A stretch of DNA of 64,000 nt from Undaria pinnatifida (lineage: Eukaryota; Sar; Phaeophyceae; Laminariales; Alariaceae), in the NCBI GenBank assembly GCA_012845835.1, contig JABAKD010000008.1, positions 15,198,223 to 15,262,222 on the forward strand, read 5' to 3'. Positions 19,833 through 31,853 of the stretch are shown here, one piece after another (within the stretch, counting starts at the first letter, position 1; each line of letters begins with the position of its first letter). The notes beneath the pieces are model-generated. The model was not told where the DNA came from and made no database searches. It saw only the letters and a list, made by a program, of their open reading frames with translations. The translations under genes were made by a program, and so were the position numbers.

Positions 19833-20439
19833 GAGCCCTTGTATATATATATATATATATGCGGATGCGGTCGCTACGAGTCAGAAACATCACATAGTCT
19901 ACACATAGTCTTTACAGAAACCTAGAATGCGTCGAAAATGCTGGTTGCCAAATAACAGGTTTATCAACAACGCAAGAACAAACAGGACGAGATACGGGGT
20001 AATCACAGCAACGCAAATCATAATAGCAATTGCCCACCACATCACCTCCGTTGCAGTTAGTTTTGGGCATCAGCGAACTGGGTCCAACGCATGTCCGTAG
20101 TGTCTTAGGTGGAGTGAAGAGCGGTAGTAAAAATGAAGCGCGTTGCTCGATAACCCGTTCCTGACCGTCGGTATACTGAACAATCATCGGGCCGCGTCCC
20201 CTCTGTATCAGGTGTGTGAGGAATTTTCTTTGTCGTTTTCAAGCAAGCAGGTGCGTTGATATGTACCAGCTTGTATGATGTAAAGGAAAGGAACACCACT
20301 CAGCGATTATCTAATAAACACTAGTGCATGTTTTTATGAGCACCACTAACAAGAGAATCAGACATGGACGCGACATCTACAGGACCACAACATCTTCGAC
20401 GACAGTGGGGAGAAAACAGGGTGTATAATCGTACGCTAG

Positions 20440-21045
20440 ATAATAGTAATGTGAAAAGGAAGTACAGACATATATGTTATCACTGCCGTAGACCACACTA
20501 CCAACCTATTACGTCTGGTATTCCGTGACTACCTGCCGTCTGCATGATCGCCTGACAACCTCTACCACACGCAGTAGCATATGCCTAACGAAGTAATGCC
20601 ACCCTCGTGTTCAATATAGGTGACATTGCATGCCCGCGTCGTCTCGCTTGTTGTATTTTTAAGATGTATCTCTGTCTTAGAATTGGCAACCTCAGAGCCC
20701 CACATCGGTACGGTGAAAAACATTAGCGTAAAATCGTACATTTGAGCCAATAATGTGGAAAGGAAGTAAGGCAGATATGTTGAAATTGCGGTAGACCACA
20801 CTACCAACATACTACGTGCAGTATTTTGTACATGCCGTCTGCATGATCGTCTCCCAACCTATGCCAAACGAAGTATGACTATCGAAGTAACGTAATTAAG
20901 CGCGGGTACACACAAGCGTTCCTTTCAAAACACCGACAATTCGCACTTCTCCCTCTTGTGCTCAATGGTGGTCACATTGCATGACCACATCACCTCGCCT
21001 GTCGTATTTTGCACTATTTATCTCTTCCATATAATTAGCGATGTC
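20440..21045 (+). repeat. Imperfect direct duplication, unit about 300 bp
   Basis: 20440-20690 and 20746-21045 share AATGTGxAAAGGAAGTA, GTAGACCACACTACCAAC, TGCCGTCTGCATGATCG, the GTGxTCAATxxxGGTxACATTGCATG block, and CTCGCxTGTxGTATTTT followed by TATCTCT. The units are diverged, and small insertions separate the blocks. No gene is seen in 19861-20440 or here. Confidence 0.75.
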
Positions 21046-21124
21046 AGAAAATAATGGTAACTACATGATTGTATATTCTATCTCGCTCTTCAACACACCT
21101 GAAGATTGCGTTACAAACCATGTC

Positions 21125-21615
21125 TAACATCAAATCTTCTACAATGATAAACAATACCAGGGAGGTGATATGAAGGGGTGTCTTCTTGCTACAATCGTCA
21201 GACTTGTCCCCTTTAAGGATTTATAGATTTCGCGCACATGTTGAAGTGCCCCCCCCCCTCCGATCCCTATTGTTGAAACGCCCCACCTGAAATAAAAATC
21301 TGCCAGAGAAGTAAACACTACCAACTGGCTGATACCACTTCATTATGCTTTTGGACATCCAACACCAAGTCTACTAGAATAATAAGCAATACCAGGCAGG
21401 TGATACAAAGGGACGCCTTCTTGCTATAACCGCCAGATTTGTCCCCTTTAAAGACTTAAAGATTCCGCGAACCTTTTAATGGATCCCGCCCGACCCCCCC
21501 CCTCCCCCGATCCTTCTTGTTCAAACGCCCCACCTAAAATCAAAACCTGCCTGACAGTAGTAAACACTACTAGCCAGCTGAAATCACCTCATTATATTTC
21601 TAGCCATCCATACCG
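21125..21615 (+). repeat. Tandem duplication, unit about 235 bp, with embedded C-run
   Basis: Two copies start near 21130 and 21365. Each has TAxAATGATAAxCAATACCAG or its variant, GGTGATAxxAAGGGxxxTCTTCTTGCTA, TTTGTCCCCTTTAA, a C-run, TTGTTxAAACGCCCCACCT, GTAAACACTAC and AGCCATCCA/GGACATCCA. This is the same unit family as the C-rich minisatellite at 3170-3790. It abuts, and probably truncates, the outer copia remnant. Confidence 0.8.
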
Positions 21616-21639
21616 TAGCTCCAATTCATTCTCCCCTTG

Positions 21640-22632
21640 TGAAAACTCGCTGTCAGCAGTCACAAACACCAACTCCAGTGTTCCAGAGAACTATACCTCA
21701 CAAGCCACGCCATCAATCACGTTAACGTTCTTCCGGCAAGGCTATAAACCCTTCATGCAAGCGAGAGAATATGTCATGTAAAAAGCAGTGCCCGTGTGCG
21801 CATACCAATCCTCGAAATACTTAGACTTGTTAACGGCGTTCATAATCATATCCTTGTGGACAACGCTCAAAATCAGAGCATCGCGTGACATTAGCAGACA
21901 CTCCAAACCAGAAACATCATATATCATACTGCCCAACTCTTCACATGCCTGCACAATCACATCATTCCGGCGCGCTAGCAGAAGCTCCAAAAAAGAAACG
22001 TCAGACTTGTCAATGCTCTCATCCTTTTTGGTCTCGGGCTACCCAGTTTGTGTGGGATGAGCGATGATGCGAGCCAGCCAGTCCTTCCTCAGTGACCCTT
22101 CTCCCCACACTTGAAAAACTTCCCCTGAAAAGTATTTTTCTTGGACAAATTAGACCTGGAGTTAGACTTCGGGTTGTTGTGCTTCTTGCTATTATTCTTC
22201 CTTTCAGTTCTAGACACTAGAACGACACTACTGTGCTTCTTCGAACCACCCTGTGCCTTCAAGTCAAGGTAACGTTCACGCATTTTAGTCTCGATGAACG
22301 ATGGGTCATTCGGACAGACCACTACATGAGTCTCACGCAAAAACTTGTACTTGTGCAACAGCCCTTCAAGCATCACATTGCACACCTCCCTGTCATCGTT
22401 CTTGACTTCAAGCATTTGCAGAACACCAAGCGTCTCATTCATGGATACAAAGAAGGTTGTGCGATTTTCGTTTGAACGCATGCGCAGTGACTTCAGTTTC
22501 TCCCTCTGCACACGAATCTGACTCTGGCTCAATGGCAGAAAAGGATCATTTTGCACACGAACCGCCTTGCTGGGGAAACCAGCGTGCCAAACCATGCTTC
22601 AGACTATTCTTCTTCAAGCCGTCAAACAGAAA
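21640..22632 (-). pseudogene. Outer copia element, 3' part of gag plus protease remnant
   Basis: In reading direction this continues the gag begun at 29587 after the inserted element. Gag helices (LKSLRMRSNENRTTFFVSMN; LEGLLHKYKFLRETHVVV) end in a zinc-knuckle remnant CGEKGH whose first cysteine is missing and which is cut by a stop. Protease homology follows (DWYAHTGTAFYMTYSLACMK, near 21745-21800), where the family has D-S/T-G-A. The catalytic aspartate is histidine here. Homology fades at about 21640, so integrase, RT and RNase H are missing. The element is dead twice over, by mutation and by insertion of the inner element. Confidence 0.8.
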
Positions 22633-22637
22633 CCACC

Positions 22638-22899
22638 TGTTGATAGATGTCTAAAGGTACACGTAGCTGGCGCGGGAAGGCTTGGTGATGACTCCAGGTG
22701 GTGACACAGAACTCATATGTTATCCGGCCGTGGAGTCACAGCTCGTGGCGATTCAAGCAAGGATGCAATCGGCGAAATAAACCTCCCATTTCTCCCGCTG
22801 ACTGTCCCCTTGTACCATATACATAAATCCCTCATCAAAACGTGGAACTCCCTCATATAAAATGGATCCTAGCCGCCGTGTTCATAAGGACAACCAACA
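22638..22899 (-). repeat. 3' LTR of the inner copia element
   Basis: Read on the minus strand it starts TGTTGGTTGTCCTTATGAAC and ends ATCAACA, giving TG...CA with a short inverted repeat. It aligns over its length with 28558-28820. Length is 262 bp. The five bases below it, CCACC, are one half of the target duplication. Confidence 0.88.
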
Positions 22900-22905
22900 T
22901 CCCCC

Positions 22906-23444
22906 GTTCTTATTATACACGTTGAGCAAACTGATATCCTCCCTGCTCTGAGTATCGCAAGGCACGACATCGCAGGGTTGATATATCGCAATATCGTGAT
23001 CAACGCAAATCAATCTCAGACCAAAATTAAATAACCAACAACGCACTATGAAAACTCAACTCGTCCATTCAAAAATAAAAACTCTCAAACCCTCAAACTC
23101 TCCAAACAAAATAGCAATAGCCTTCCACGGGAAACATCAAATACTCTTGGAAATAATGGCCAGGAAAACGGCATCATCCTCGAAATTAGCCACAAAAAAA
23201 CGTCCTTTATCTTCGAATTTTTCCTCAAATATCTCTGTGATTATCCCCGACCGACTCGAACGTAGCCGCAGGAAACCGATCCAGTTGTACTCCGCACACT
23301 ACACGACGAACCACACGCAGCGGCAGGACATTTGGCACTACTCAAAAACTCAAATTCGAATAACCAAACAGCTCTCGGAAACACTGACGATTAAAATCAG
23401 TACTCTGAAATCAAGATATAACTATCCTCAACCCGAATAACGCA
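22906..23444. other. Spacer between RNase H and 3' LTR of the inner copia element
   Basis: About 540 bases lie between the end of RNase H homology and the polypurine tract. One + frame of 130 codons (23048-23440) is open, but it runs antisense to the element and has no recognised domain. I call no gene here. Confidence 0.5.
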
Positions 23445-25185
23445 TCAAATGTTCATCAGAAAATCCCGGTGATAGCAAAACGTCATGTAGTCGAGCGGCT
23501 TTGTCAAGACGTGTGCCTGCTGATTATCTGACTCGACATGAGTAATAACCAATTCCCTCCTAAAAATAAGCTCCCGTAAAAAGAAGTGTCGTACCTCAAT
23601 GTGCTTCGAGTTCGACGTGCACACTGGGGTTTGTGCCAGGTTCTTCGCCCCCTCGTTATCCTCGAAAACCGTAGTGCACGACGTACCAAATCCCGGAAAA
23701 ATAAAATTCCACACATACCGCAAGATCATCGCCTCCTTAATGGTGTCTGCCAGTGCTACATACTCGGCCTCAGTGGTCGAGAGTGTGACGCATTTCTTGG
23801 TTCTCGAAAACCAGCACACACATTCGCCCGCACACATTATAGCTCCACCTGAAACTGACCTCCCTGTCTGCGGCTTTGCTCTCGTAGTCAGCATCTGCAA
23901 GCGTTACCAATTCAAGCCTACTCCCCTTCCGAAACGTAATACCAAAACTACTTGTAGAAAAGACATGCTCTCAAATACTAATTGCTGTTCTCCAGTGTAC
24001 TTCCCTAGGCTGGTTCGCGTACCTTGCTAACGCCCTCACCGCGTTTGCAATATCCGGTTTCGTTTGGTTCGCAAGCCACATCAAACATCCTACTAACTCA
24101 TGAAAAGGCCAATTACCCACAGGTTCACTCTTGTCGAACTCTTCAAGTTTCAGACCAATCGAAAGTCGGGTTTTCCTCCCAGAGCTAACGTCAAACTTCG
24201 CCGTGGTATTTTCAGCGAAAGCTTGTTGCGAAATCGTTCAAGCAGCAGCATCCTAAACCCTCGAAAAACGACAACCAGCATACCACCGCAACTCGCTCAG
24301 ATTGTTGATCGGAATAAGGCGGTTAAGGTCTTCACAAAACTGGTCGCATCTAACCTTAAGCCCTACTGCAAAAATATCATCCACATGCACTACTGATACT
24401 ATGGAAACAGAGCCCGACTCGACCAATCGCAAGACACACGCATCAGGTAGGCTCTGCTCAAACTCAAGACTTTTCATGTGGGTGATAAGATAGTTATGCC
24501 ACGACTTCGACGCTTTCTTCAAGCCGTAGAGACTGCGATTTAACCTGACTATTTTACCGGACATTTCACCACAACCAGGGGGTAGTCGCATAAAAACATC
24601 CTCGTCCAGATTTGACTGAACAAATGCTCGCTCGGCATCAAAATGACACAAATCCAAACCCAACTCACACGCAATAGCACCCAACAAACGAAACCAAGAC
24701 GCAGCAGGTGTCGGGGGAAAAGTCTCGAAAAAATCAATACCTTCAAGCTGCTTGAAACCTCGCACCACCAGTCTTGCCTTCGCTCGAACCACATAGCCAT
24801 GCTCGTTGGACTTCCAGGCAAACACCCATTTCGCCCAGATAACGTTCAGTCCATCTGGTTGCTACATCTCCCCAAACTGTCCCGCGCTCGCCAGTCCACG
24901 GTACTCATTTTCCATCGCCTGCCTCCAAAAATCCGAGTTCTCATCCACACATGCTTCAGTATACGAGTTTGGCGATGAAAGCTCGCTCACCGGGCATGTG
25001 GGAGGAGGGGGACTATCGTGCGGCGGGGCTTGGTGAAAAAGCACGTGACCTATGCCTTCTCTCGATGTCATTAACGACAGCCGCTCATGCCCCGCAGCCT
25101 CCCCGTGCCGCGCAGTCTCGCCCCTAGTCCTGCCTAGCTGCACATCGTTACCATCCGGGCCCGCCTCAGCCCCTCGGTGTCGCAC
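23445..25185 (-). pseudogene. Inner copia RT and RNase H
   Basis: In reading order: a pre-RT segment (ACVDENSDFWRQAMENEYRG, near 24900), then RT in frame 24825-24253 with VRAKARLVVRGFKQLEGIDF, HFDAERAFVQSNLDEDVFM, LYGLKKASKSWH and an intact catalytic VHVDDI near 24387. There is then a broken stretch (24250-23900) and RNase H in 23900-23445 (SVSGGAIMC, KCVTLSTTEAEYVALADT, HIEVRHFFLRELI, LTKPLDYMTF). RT-RNase H copies the RNA intermediate to DNA. Catalytic residues are kept here, but frameshifts and stops separate the pieces, so no complete enzyme can be translated. Confidence 0.88.
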
Positions 25186-25189
25186 TGTC

Positions 25190-25510
25190 TCCCCCTGGTC
25201 CTGCCTCGCTTTACACCGTCATCCTTGGGGCCCGGGTTGTAACTACCCAGCTCCCGGGCAGCGCGCCTTGAAAGCTGTTTCTGCAGCGGCTGTTGCGGCG
25301 GTAACGGCGGTGACTACGGCAACGGCATCGGCAGCGGTGGCTCAAACCAAGCTCTCTCAGAGGCTCCGTCGTACCCGGGGATGGCGGCGGCGACGGTGGC
25401 GGGGGAGGTCTCTTCTCCTCCGGAGGTAGTACCCCCACAAACGATTTCCTCGGGTGTTTCTAAGTAACGTCGCGGGAGTATGACGTACGTCCAGACATCA
25501 GCAGAATTTT
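25190..25510 (-). pseudogene. Proline/alanine-rich integrase-RT linker of the inner copia element
   Basis: Overlapping minus frames here are of low complexity (PPPPPSPPPSPG, GGTTSGGEETSP). In copia polyproteins this position holds the variable linker after the integrase core. No domain is expected. The reading frame cannot be fixed because of frameshifts. Confidence 0.55.
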
Positions 25511-26850
25511 TCAATGACCTGCCGAGTGGTTGTTCCCACCATTCAGGTGGAAACAAGCCTCCGCCTTGGTCTCCGATGTTCGGGTCCTCCTTACGTGGTG
25601 AAAACCCCGCTTCAGGAACGGGAGGAGCCTTGCAAACGGCGGTCTCCCGTGGAACTTCCGGTATGGCGAGAGCATGTCCGGGTTGTCCCTGACCCTTGCC
25701 GTCATGTTGATCACGTCGCTGGCGTAATTACACGCCTCAGCCCACAGGGGCTGCGTCGGCGGCATCTTCGGGTCGCCAAATATACGGTGAGCCTCCAGGC
25801 GGGACACCATAGCAAGCTCGAGCGTCATAGCTGGTCGACGCTCAACCACACCGTCGTTCTTTGGGGAGTTGACAGGCGTGTACTCGCGGCGAATCCCACG
25901 GTTGTTAAGTAACGCCACGACCTCCGGCTTGGTAAATTCCGAGCCGTTATCCGATCGAATGCACTCGACGATGGACGGGGTACCTCCTGGCGTTAATATC
26001 AGCCAGAAAACCAGCGAAGGCCATCTGGACGTCAGAGTTCCGTTTAAAAAAATACGGACATCCCATCCGCGAGTAGTCATCGACAATCATCATTAGGTAC
26101 TCCGCACCGCCGGCAGACCAGGGCTATTGCCGCGATAGATCCACGAAGAGACGCTCCAGAGGCCTGGTGGAACGGCACTCCGTCGTCCACGGTACCGCCA
26201 TCCTCCTCCCCTGCGCCTTGGAACACCCAGCACACGGAACCAACTCCCCGACAACTTTGATTCCCATCTGCCGTGCCGATTTTGGAGGTTGTCAGCGTGG
26301 GAATGTGCAAGGGAAACATATAGGTCGTTAATATCAATCCTCCTCATCCTTCCCGGGGCCAACACGGTGGTAGCAATCGGGGTCTCCACTACTCTTGTGG
26401 CCTCTACAAGAGACCCCGCGTCCCTACGCAAGAACGATAAAACTCCATCAAACATATGAACTCCTTCAGCATCGAGCGAGACGGAGCATTTAAGCATGAA
26501 GGCATGGAGCGAGAACAAGTTCAATTGTACACCTGGTACATAAGCTTTGCCCAAGAATTTGACCTGGACATCTCCTTGATTGCAGTGCATTATCATTGGT
26601 TTTTTCTCAGAACACAGCGCCTGCAGGGACCTCATGTCGCCTACTACCAGAGTACTCCTACCAGGAGGGGGGGGTTTACAACCGTGCCGGCGGGGTTACC
26701 AGTTACATGAAAGGTAGCCCCCGAATCAGCTATCCACTGTTCTCTCCCATTTCCCTTCGAAATACCGCTGTTAGCGCTGTGTCCATCCTTGTCTTTTGTG
26801 TAACCTGCGCGGTAAGAACATGTAGGTTGAACGTAGGCGCACAACTAGCC
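25511..26850 (-). pseudogene. Inner copia protease, GAG-pre-integrase and integrase
   Basis: Protease: WIADSGATFHVTGNP with the catalytic D-S-G-A intact near 26727. A further segment (VPGVQLNLFSL) fits the protease C-terminal half. GAG-pre-integrase: SLAHSHADNLQ plus downstream cysteines. Integrase: the first catalytic D lies in LMMIVDDYSRMGCPYF (one frame). After a frameshift come IRSDNGSEFTKPEV with the second D and NSPKNDGVVERR with the E, in the 25511-26086 frame. D, D and E are therefore all present but not in one frame. Integrase inserts the cDNA; this copy could not make it intact. Confidence 0.87.
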
Positions 26851-27259
26851 TTGTTCTTCTGCTCGTGGGAAGTGTTCGAAAATGAGTGTGGTGGGGGAGC
26901 TACCGTTGAGGTGTACCCATCACTACCAGGGGGTGATTCTTGTACACAGCCACCACCAGAGTGCGTGGGGTGATGGCATTGTTGAGCTGAAAAAGGGACC
27001 GCCACGTTCATATGTGCTGGCGAAATCGGGCACTCCGCCACGTAGTGACCCGGCTTGTGGCATCTGTAACATACCCCCCTCTGACCACGTGGTACTGGGT
27101 TCGGTGGGGGACCCCAGCACGTAGGATTTCCCACCGACGGCTGGGGCATCTGCGGTATAACCCCTGACGGTGGGTCGGTAGGTACCGAACCCATTGCAGG
27201 AACCTGTTGCTCCTGTCCGAAGTGGATTTAGGCCAGAGTTTCCCAACCATTTTGCTTTG

Positions 27260-27350
27260 GGTAACCGTGCTGCTGCTGCTGCTGCTGCTGGAATTGCTGC
27301 TGCTGCTGCGGCTGCCGCCGCTGCTGCTGCTGCCGCTGCTGCTGCTTGCA
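27260..27350 (-). repeat. CAG/CTG trinucleotide tract inside gag
   Basis: Nearly continuous GCTGCTGCT on + (CAG on -) with a few substitutions. In the gag frame it gives mostly glutamine (QQQQQFQQQQQQQ). Such tracts are length-unstable. Confidence 0.85.
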
Positions 27351-28298
27351 CCTTCCCCCTCTCTTGTTCCTCCCTCGACTACCTGAACCTGTGCCTGCTT
27401 CACCGGCAGGCTGAACAGCGCCGACGTACAAGGCATGCGGATCTATCCCCACTTTTACTCCCAACACCTCAGTCACTATCTTCTTTTCCAATGTATCGTT
27501 CACATATGCATCCCTAATATTCTCGTCAATTTTGGAACGAGGGATTGACGGGCGAGAGAGAAACGATTTGCTTTGGATTGTGTATAACGATGAAAGGTTA
27601 GTGACAATATGTCTGTTTACCTCTTCTACACTTTTATCACAACCAAGCATGGCCAATCCATTGCCGCCTTATCAATTCTACCTAGGAGCACAAGGGGGCC
27701 CTCTCCCTTCTCCATGTGTATTGCCTCACAATCTCTCTTCAGCCTGTGCGTTGCTGCTAGGGTTCTCGGCATGTAATAGTTCTCTAGCTCCTGCCATGCG
27801 CCACTTGGCGATTTGGCTTGTTGCATGCGGAATTTTGCTATGGCATACCCAGTCATTGAGTCCGTCAACAATCCATACAACACATGCGCATCAACGATCT
27901 TCTTCAGTGTGTGTCTCTGCTCGAATACTTCCTGGGACACATTGATGTCACCTACCATCACAGGAATACCGGTTGCCTTGAGGACGTACAGGCAACTAAC
28001 TGATGACAAAAACGCCTGGAACTTGCTACGCCACTTTCCAAAGTGCGCCTCTAAATTATCGAACTTGAGGGGTTTAAATTAAGACAAATTCCGACGAGAC
28101 AGAGGAACTTGCGATGTGGCTGATTGGGCTTCCAGCCCAGATGTTGGCACAGCAGGAGACGATGTTGACTCCCTCGCTGTTTTTTCTACGCTTCACCCCC
28201 CCCCGCCCCCCCTAGCGACCTCAGCGTGCAGCGAGTCCCTCTCATCGCGCAGCTTCTGCTCCTCCATTCTCCGTCGCAGGGCCTCGACCTCATGTTTC

Positions 28299-28442
<144 letters not shown>

Positions 28443-28557
28443 TAACACGCTCGCCTCAATATTTTGACCATCGTGATCTGACATGTTTGGCTTTTTCCCA
28501 CCTCTATAGGCTGGTTCTGGCTGCACCTACCAATAGATCTCAATCGGCTCACCAGTG

Positions 28558-28820
28558 TGTTGATGAATCTCCAAATGTGTACACGTAGCTGGCGCGGCAA
28601 GGCGTGATGATGACTCCAGACGGTGACACAGAACTCTTATATTATCCAGCTGCCGAGTGACAGCTTGTGGCGGTGCATAAAACGAAGCAATCGGGGAAAA
28701 AAACCTTCCATTTCTCCCGCGGACTGTCCCTATGTACCATATACATAAATGCCTCATCAATACGTGGAGCTCCCTATATAGAATGGATCCTAACCGCCGT
28801 GTTCATAAGGACAACCAATA
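28558..28820 (-). repeat. 5' LTR of the inner copia element
   Basis: 263 bp, aligned over its length with 22638-22899, with scattered substitutions and small indels. The minus-strand end reads ATCAACA. The next bases inside the element, CACTGGTGAGCCGATT, contain TGG plus a possible tRNA primer-binding match whose tRNA I cannot name. The outer end has a substitution in the terminal dinucleotide (TA for CA on +). CCACC at 28821-28825 completes the target duplication. Confidence 0.87.
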
Positions 28821-28825
28821 CCACC

Positions 28826-29587
28826 AAGCCATTTTCGCCCGACGAAGCACGCCGACACTGAAACTCTATATACAGCGGGTCAAGTCAAAACCAATGCTTG
28901 CAATCGGAAACTCAGTCTCGGAAATAAACGCCTCATACAGGTTGTTGTGTCGCGCACTCGGCAGAATTTTCTCCGACCATGAGAGATACGACACGTCGCT
29001 GCCGTCAAAAACAGGAGCTTTGGGAACATTAAAAGGACCCCTGCCCAACTCTCTCCTGTGTCGGTAATGTCAGCCCCAGAAATCAGTGTGTTTCCACCGG
29101 CGGCGTTTTCCTACCACTCACTCGACAGAGAAGGAGCGGGCGGAACAGCGGACTGGCGACTTACAGCAGCCGTACGGACAGTCCCATGAATCGAACCAAA
29201 GTTTACCTCAGGAACAGAGAAACGATTTTCAGCAGGTACAGGAGGGTTCAAACCTGAGCTAACGCTCCTACTATCAACTCGCACGCTGGACACGCCAAAG
29301 CCTTGAGCATCGCCGCCCATACTTCCCGCGGCCCCGCCGATGGCACCCGATTGATGCGCACCAGCCTCTAGACCGGTGTCTCAAGGTGCAACACGTTCAG
29401 AACCAGAAGACTCCACCTCCTTTCCTTGCTGCTTCTCAACGAGCGATTTGGGTGGATCTTGCTGAGATGACACTAGAGTCGCAAGCTCAGGCAACTGTGT
29501 CTCGAAGGAACCCATCCTCTCACCAATCTCCAGCGATCCATCCTGAGATGGGTTGACCGCAGGATTCTCGTTGCCTAGTTCAGCCAT
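28826..29587 (-). pseudogene. Outer copia element, 5' part of gag
   Basis: A candidate start at 29587 (MAELGNENPAVNPSQDG) leads a serine/glutamate-rich N-terminus with a stop near 29381. A second frame (29320-29111) continues the low-complexity region. The gag core appears as VPKAPVFDGSDVSYLSWSEK (29048-28866), followed by a TAG and then SFSVGVLRRAKMAWW. Exactly after AWW the inner element is inserted, and the sequence resumes below 22633 as FLFDGLKKNS. This is direct evidence that the inner element split this gene. Gag from the two parts would still contain stops. Confidence 0.8.
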
Positions 29588-30109
29588 GATGAGGCAGGGT
29601 GATCAAGCCTTCCTCTCGACAAACCATTCGAGCAAAGGGGACGAAGCAGCAGCCGACTGATGCGCTGTACTCGTAGCGTGTTGGTAAATCGGTGACTTCC
29701 AGAGAAAGAGAAATTGTACAAATGAGACCTTGGTCTGGAGAGACAGGTCGGGAGGTGATGTGAACGAGTGGGGCGAGCACAAAGGCTGCGAGCTCCCACG
29801 CCCCTTCGCGAAGATGCACACAATGGAACCAATGCAACGTACCGATCACGGCAATAAGCCGGTAATTCGACCTCTAGTAACAATACGGGAGTATTCTACC
29901 TGACAATTGTCCGATGTACTATACATAATCTTACGGTTAAATGTATAACCCTTAGGTGTGTACAACCTACCGAACTACCGCAGCACCACGAAGAGCATTC
30001 CTATGTGCTAGCTCGGCAACCTCAGATCGACAGTTCCGCTATTAAAACTATCCCATCAGATGGTCTACCCCAACTCAGTCGATAACCCCGGCCGCTGTCA
30101 ATAACACAC
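29588..30109. other. Probable leader/LTR side of the outer copia element; unassigned
   Basis: This should hold the leader and 5' LTR of the outer element, but the matching 3' LTR is missing, so no boundary can be drawn. I see no TG...CA pair with a recognisable primer site. No gene is recognised. Confidence 0.35.
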
Positions 30110-30390
30110 CCAACAAGCTTTTGCGTGAATCGGCGCGTCCAGTGTTCGCGGCTTTGACCTCATCCAAATACGTCCTGTCTGACTCGATGTTGACGCCAAG
30201 TCTACCATGATTTCCTGGTACCTTGGGAAAATCAAGCGAGAAATTTCGAATTCAATACCACCTTGTGCCAGCTACGAACTGCCGAACTAAGAAACCACGA
30301 CTACCACAAATTTAACAGGTGCCAGTTATCATGTACATATCATCATATGATAAGAGCTATACATCCACGTGCACGATTGCACAAGCTGCG
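30110..30390 (-). pseudogene. Truncated duplicate of one exon and flanking intron of the exonuclease-family gene
   Basis: This aligns with 60315-60600 in the same orientation. The part matching the coding exon reads HGRLGVNIESDRTYLDEVKA and AANTG on the minus strand, against HRGRLGVNTRSDGTYLDEVK in the gene at 60 kb, with a 1-bp deletion soon after. Similarity continues beyond the splice acceptor into intron sequence (GTGCCAGTTATCATGTAC, AAGCTATACATC...), so it arose by DNA-level duplication, not from mRNA. The other exons are absent here. Confidence 0.7.
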
Positions 30391-30539
30391 ACAGCCAACA
30401 AGCTTCAGCAGAAGCAATAGATTGAAAAAAAGGGCACACCAGGCTGTTATTTACACGAAAATAAGAAGCTCGGGATACGTTATACTGAAGTTAAGGTACA
30501 ATACGGTAGAGTGCACCCTCTCCCAAAAAAAAAAGCTAG

Positions 30540-31230
30540 TCTAGGTCATTATTTATTTACCTGGTATATTTTAGGTGTCCCGTACTACTGCATCTGGTAT
30601 CGGGCACACGATTAATCAGGGTATATACTTCGTACCAGGTACCAGGTATCGAATGCTCAGAGGTACGATACCTGGTACCTGGTAAATTCGAGTACAACCG
30701 GCATCGCACAAGCAGCAGAAGCAGTAGCCTACAATGACCTGGTACGACTCGTACTTCGTATCTAAATGACATTGCCGCAGACAAACGAATAGTGTACAGC
30801 AGTACAGGGCACGTAAAAGTAAACCTGGTAATAAGAAAGCCAAGGGGATATTTAGCTGGCAGAATAAGAAACTCGGCAGTCAATATACTGAAGTTAGCTG
30901 AGAGAACAAACCCTCAGCAAAATACGAAAGCCAACCTACTGCTGTTGGTCAATATTCCCGTACCTTACGATATACAGCAGTACTACAGGAGTACAAGACA
31001 CCTACCTGTAGTAATAAAGGTGCAATAATATGCAAGTCAAGCTGATATTGTCAGGAAAATACGAAGCTCGGGAGCTGTTTTGTGTTGAACATACCTCCCT
31101 CGCAAATGATTAAGCCAGCCTACCGCAGGTACCAGGTATGTATGTTTCTTATCTGGTGTCCTGCACTGCTTTACCATGGTACCAAGTATAAGATTCGTCC
31201 GTACAGCAGCAGGTAACACCAGAAATCTAC
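30540..31230. repeat. Region rich in TACCAGGTA/TACCTGGTA words
   Basis: The partly palindromic words TACCAGGTA, GGTACCTGG and CCTGGTA recur at least ten times between about 30558 and 31200, with GTACAGCAGTAC-type words between them. The same words occur at 6207-6225. Spacing is irregular. No gene is seen. Similar AT-rich stretches with AACTCGG and ATACTGAAGTTA words occur near 56030-56090. Confidence 0.5.
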
Positions 31231-31239
31231 GATAAAACC

Positions 31240-31853
31240 AATCACATCCGGCCTTGTGTAGCGTAGCTAAAGGGCTGTAAGGAAACTACCCCTCCCGCTC
31301 GCTGCCCCCGTTGACGTGCTTTCTGCTGGCTTTGGCAGAATAGTGCTCGTGATCTCGATGAATCGACGCTGCCCCGGTTCGATGCTGTCAAGGTAGATGA
31401 AGTTGCGCTTTGTTGTGGTTCAGTCTCCCGAGCGGATCCATCACCGCTGCCTCCACCACTCTTTCCATCGCTGCATCCACCGTCACGACCTCCGCCGCCG
31501 CTGCCTCCAATGCCGCCACCGCTGCCTCCGCCATCACTACCCATCTCCTCGCATCGACAGATGGCAGGCTCCATGGAACGAAACTAGTCACACGACAACC
31601 GCTGGTATAGGGGGGCGCCATGGCTCGGGACGACGGAAACGAGCCTGGTGGTTGTACCCTAGGAGAACCGCAATTACACAAGCAAAAAGCGTACATGGCC
31701 GTCACACCAACATGGTGCTGAGGAGCCGGGTGTTGTGTCGGTTGTCTGGTGTCTGCGCTGCGCGGTCCCGCTTGCGGTCTCTTTTTTCTCCCGGACAGAC
31801 GCGGCGCGATCACAGCGCGTAGCTCGGTGCAATCATCGCCAATCAGGATTGCC
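31240..31853. other. Trinucleotide-rich stretch before the + copia element
   Basis: GCC/GCT-rich imperfect triplet repeats (about 31440-31545) keep all frames open on both strands (two 141-codon frames overlap fully), so neither can be called a gene. The last five bases, TTGCC (31849-31853), are one side of the target duplication of the next element. Confidence 0.5.
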
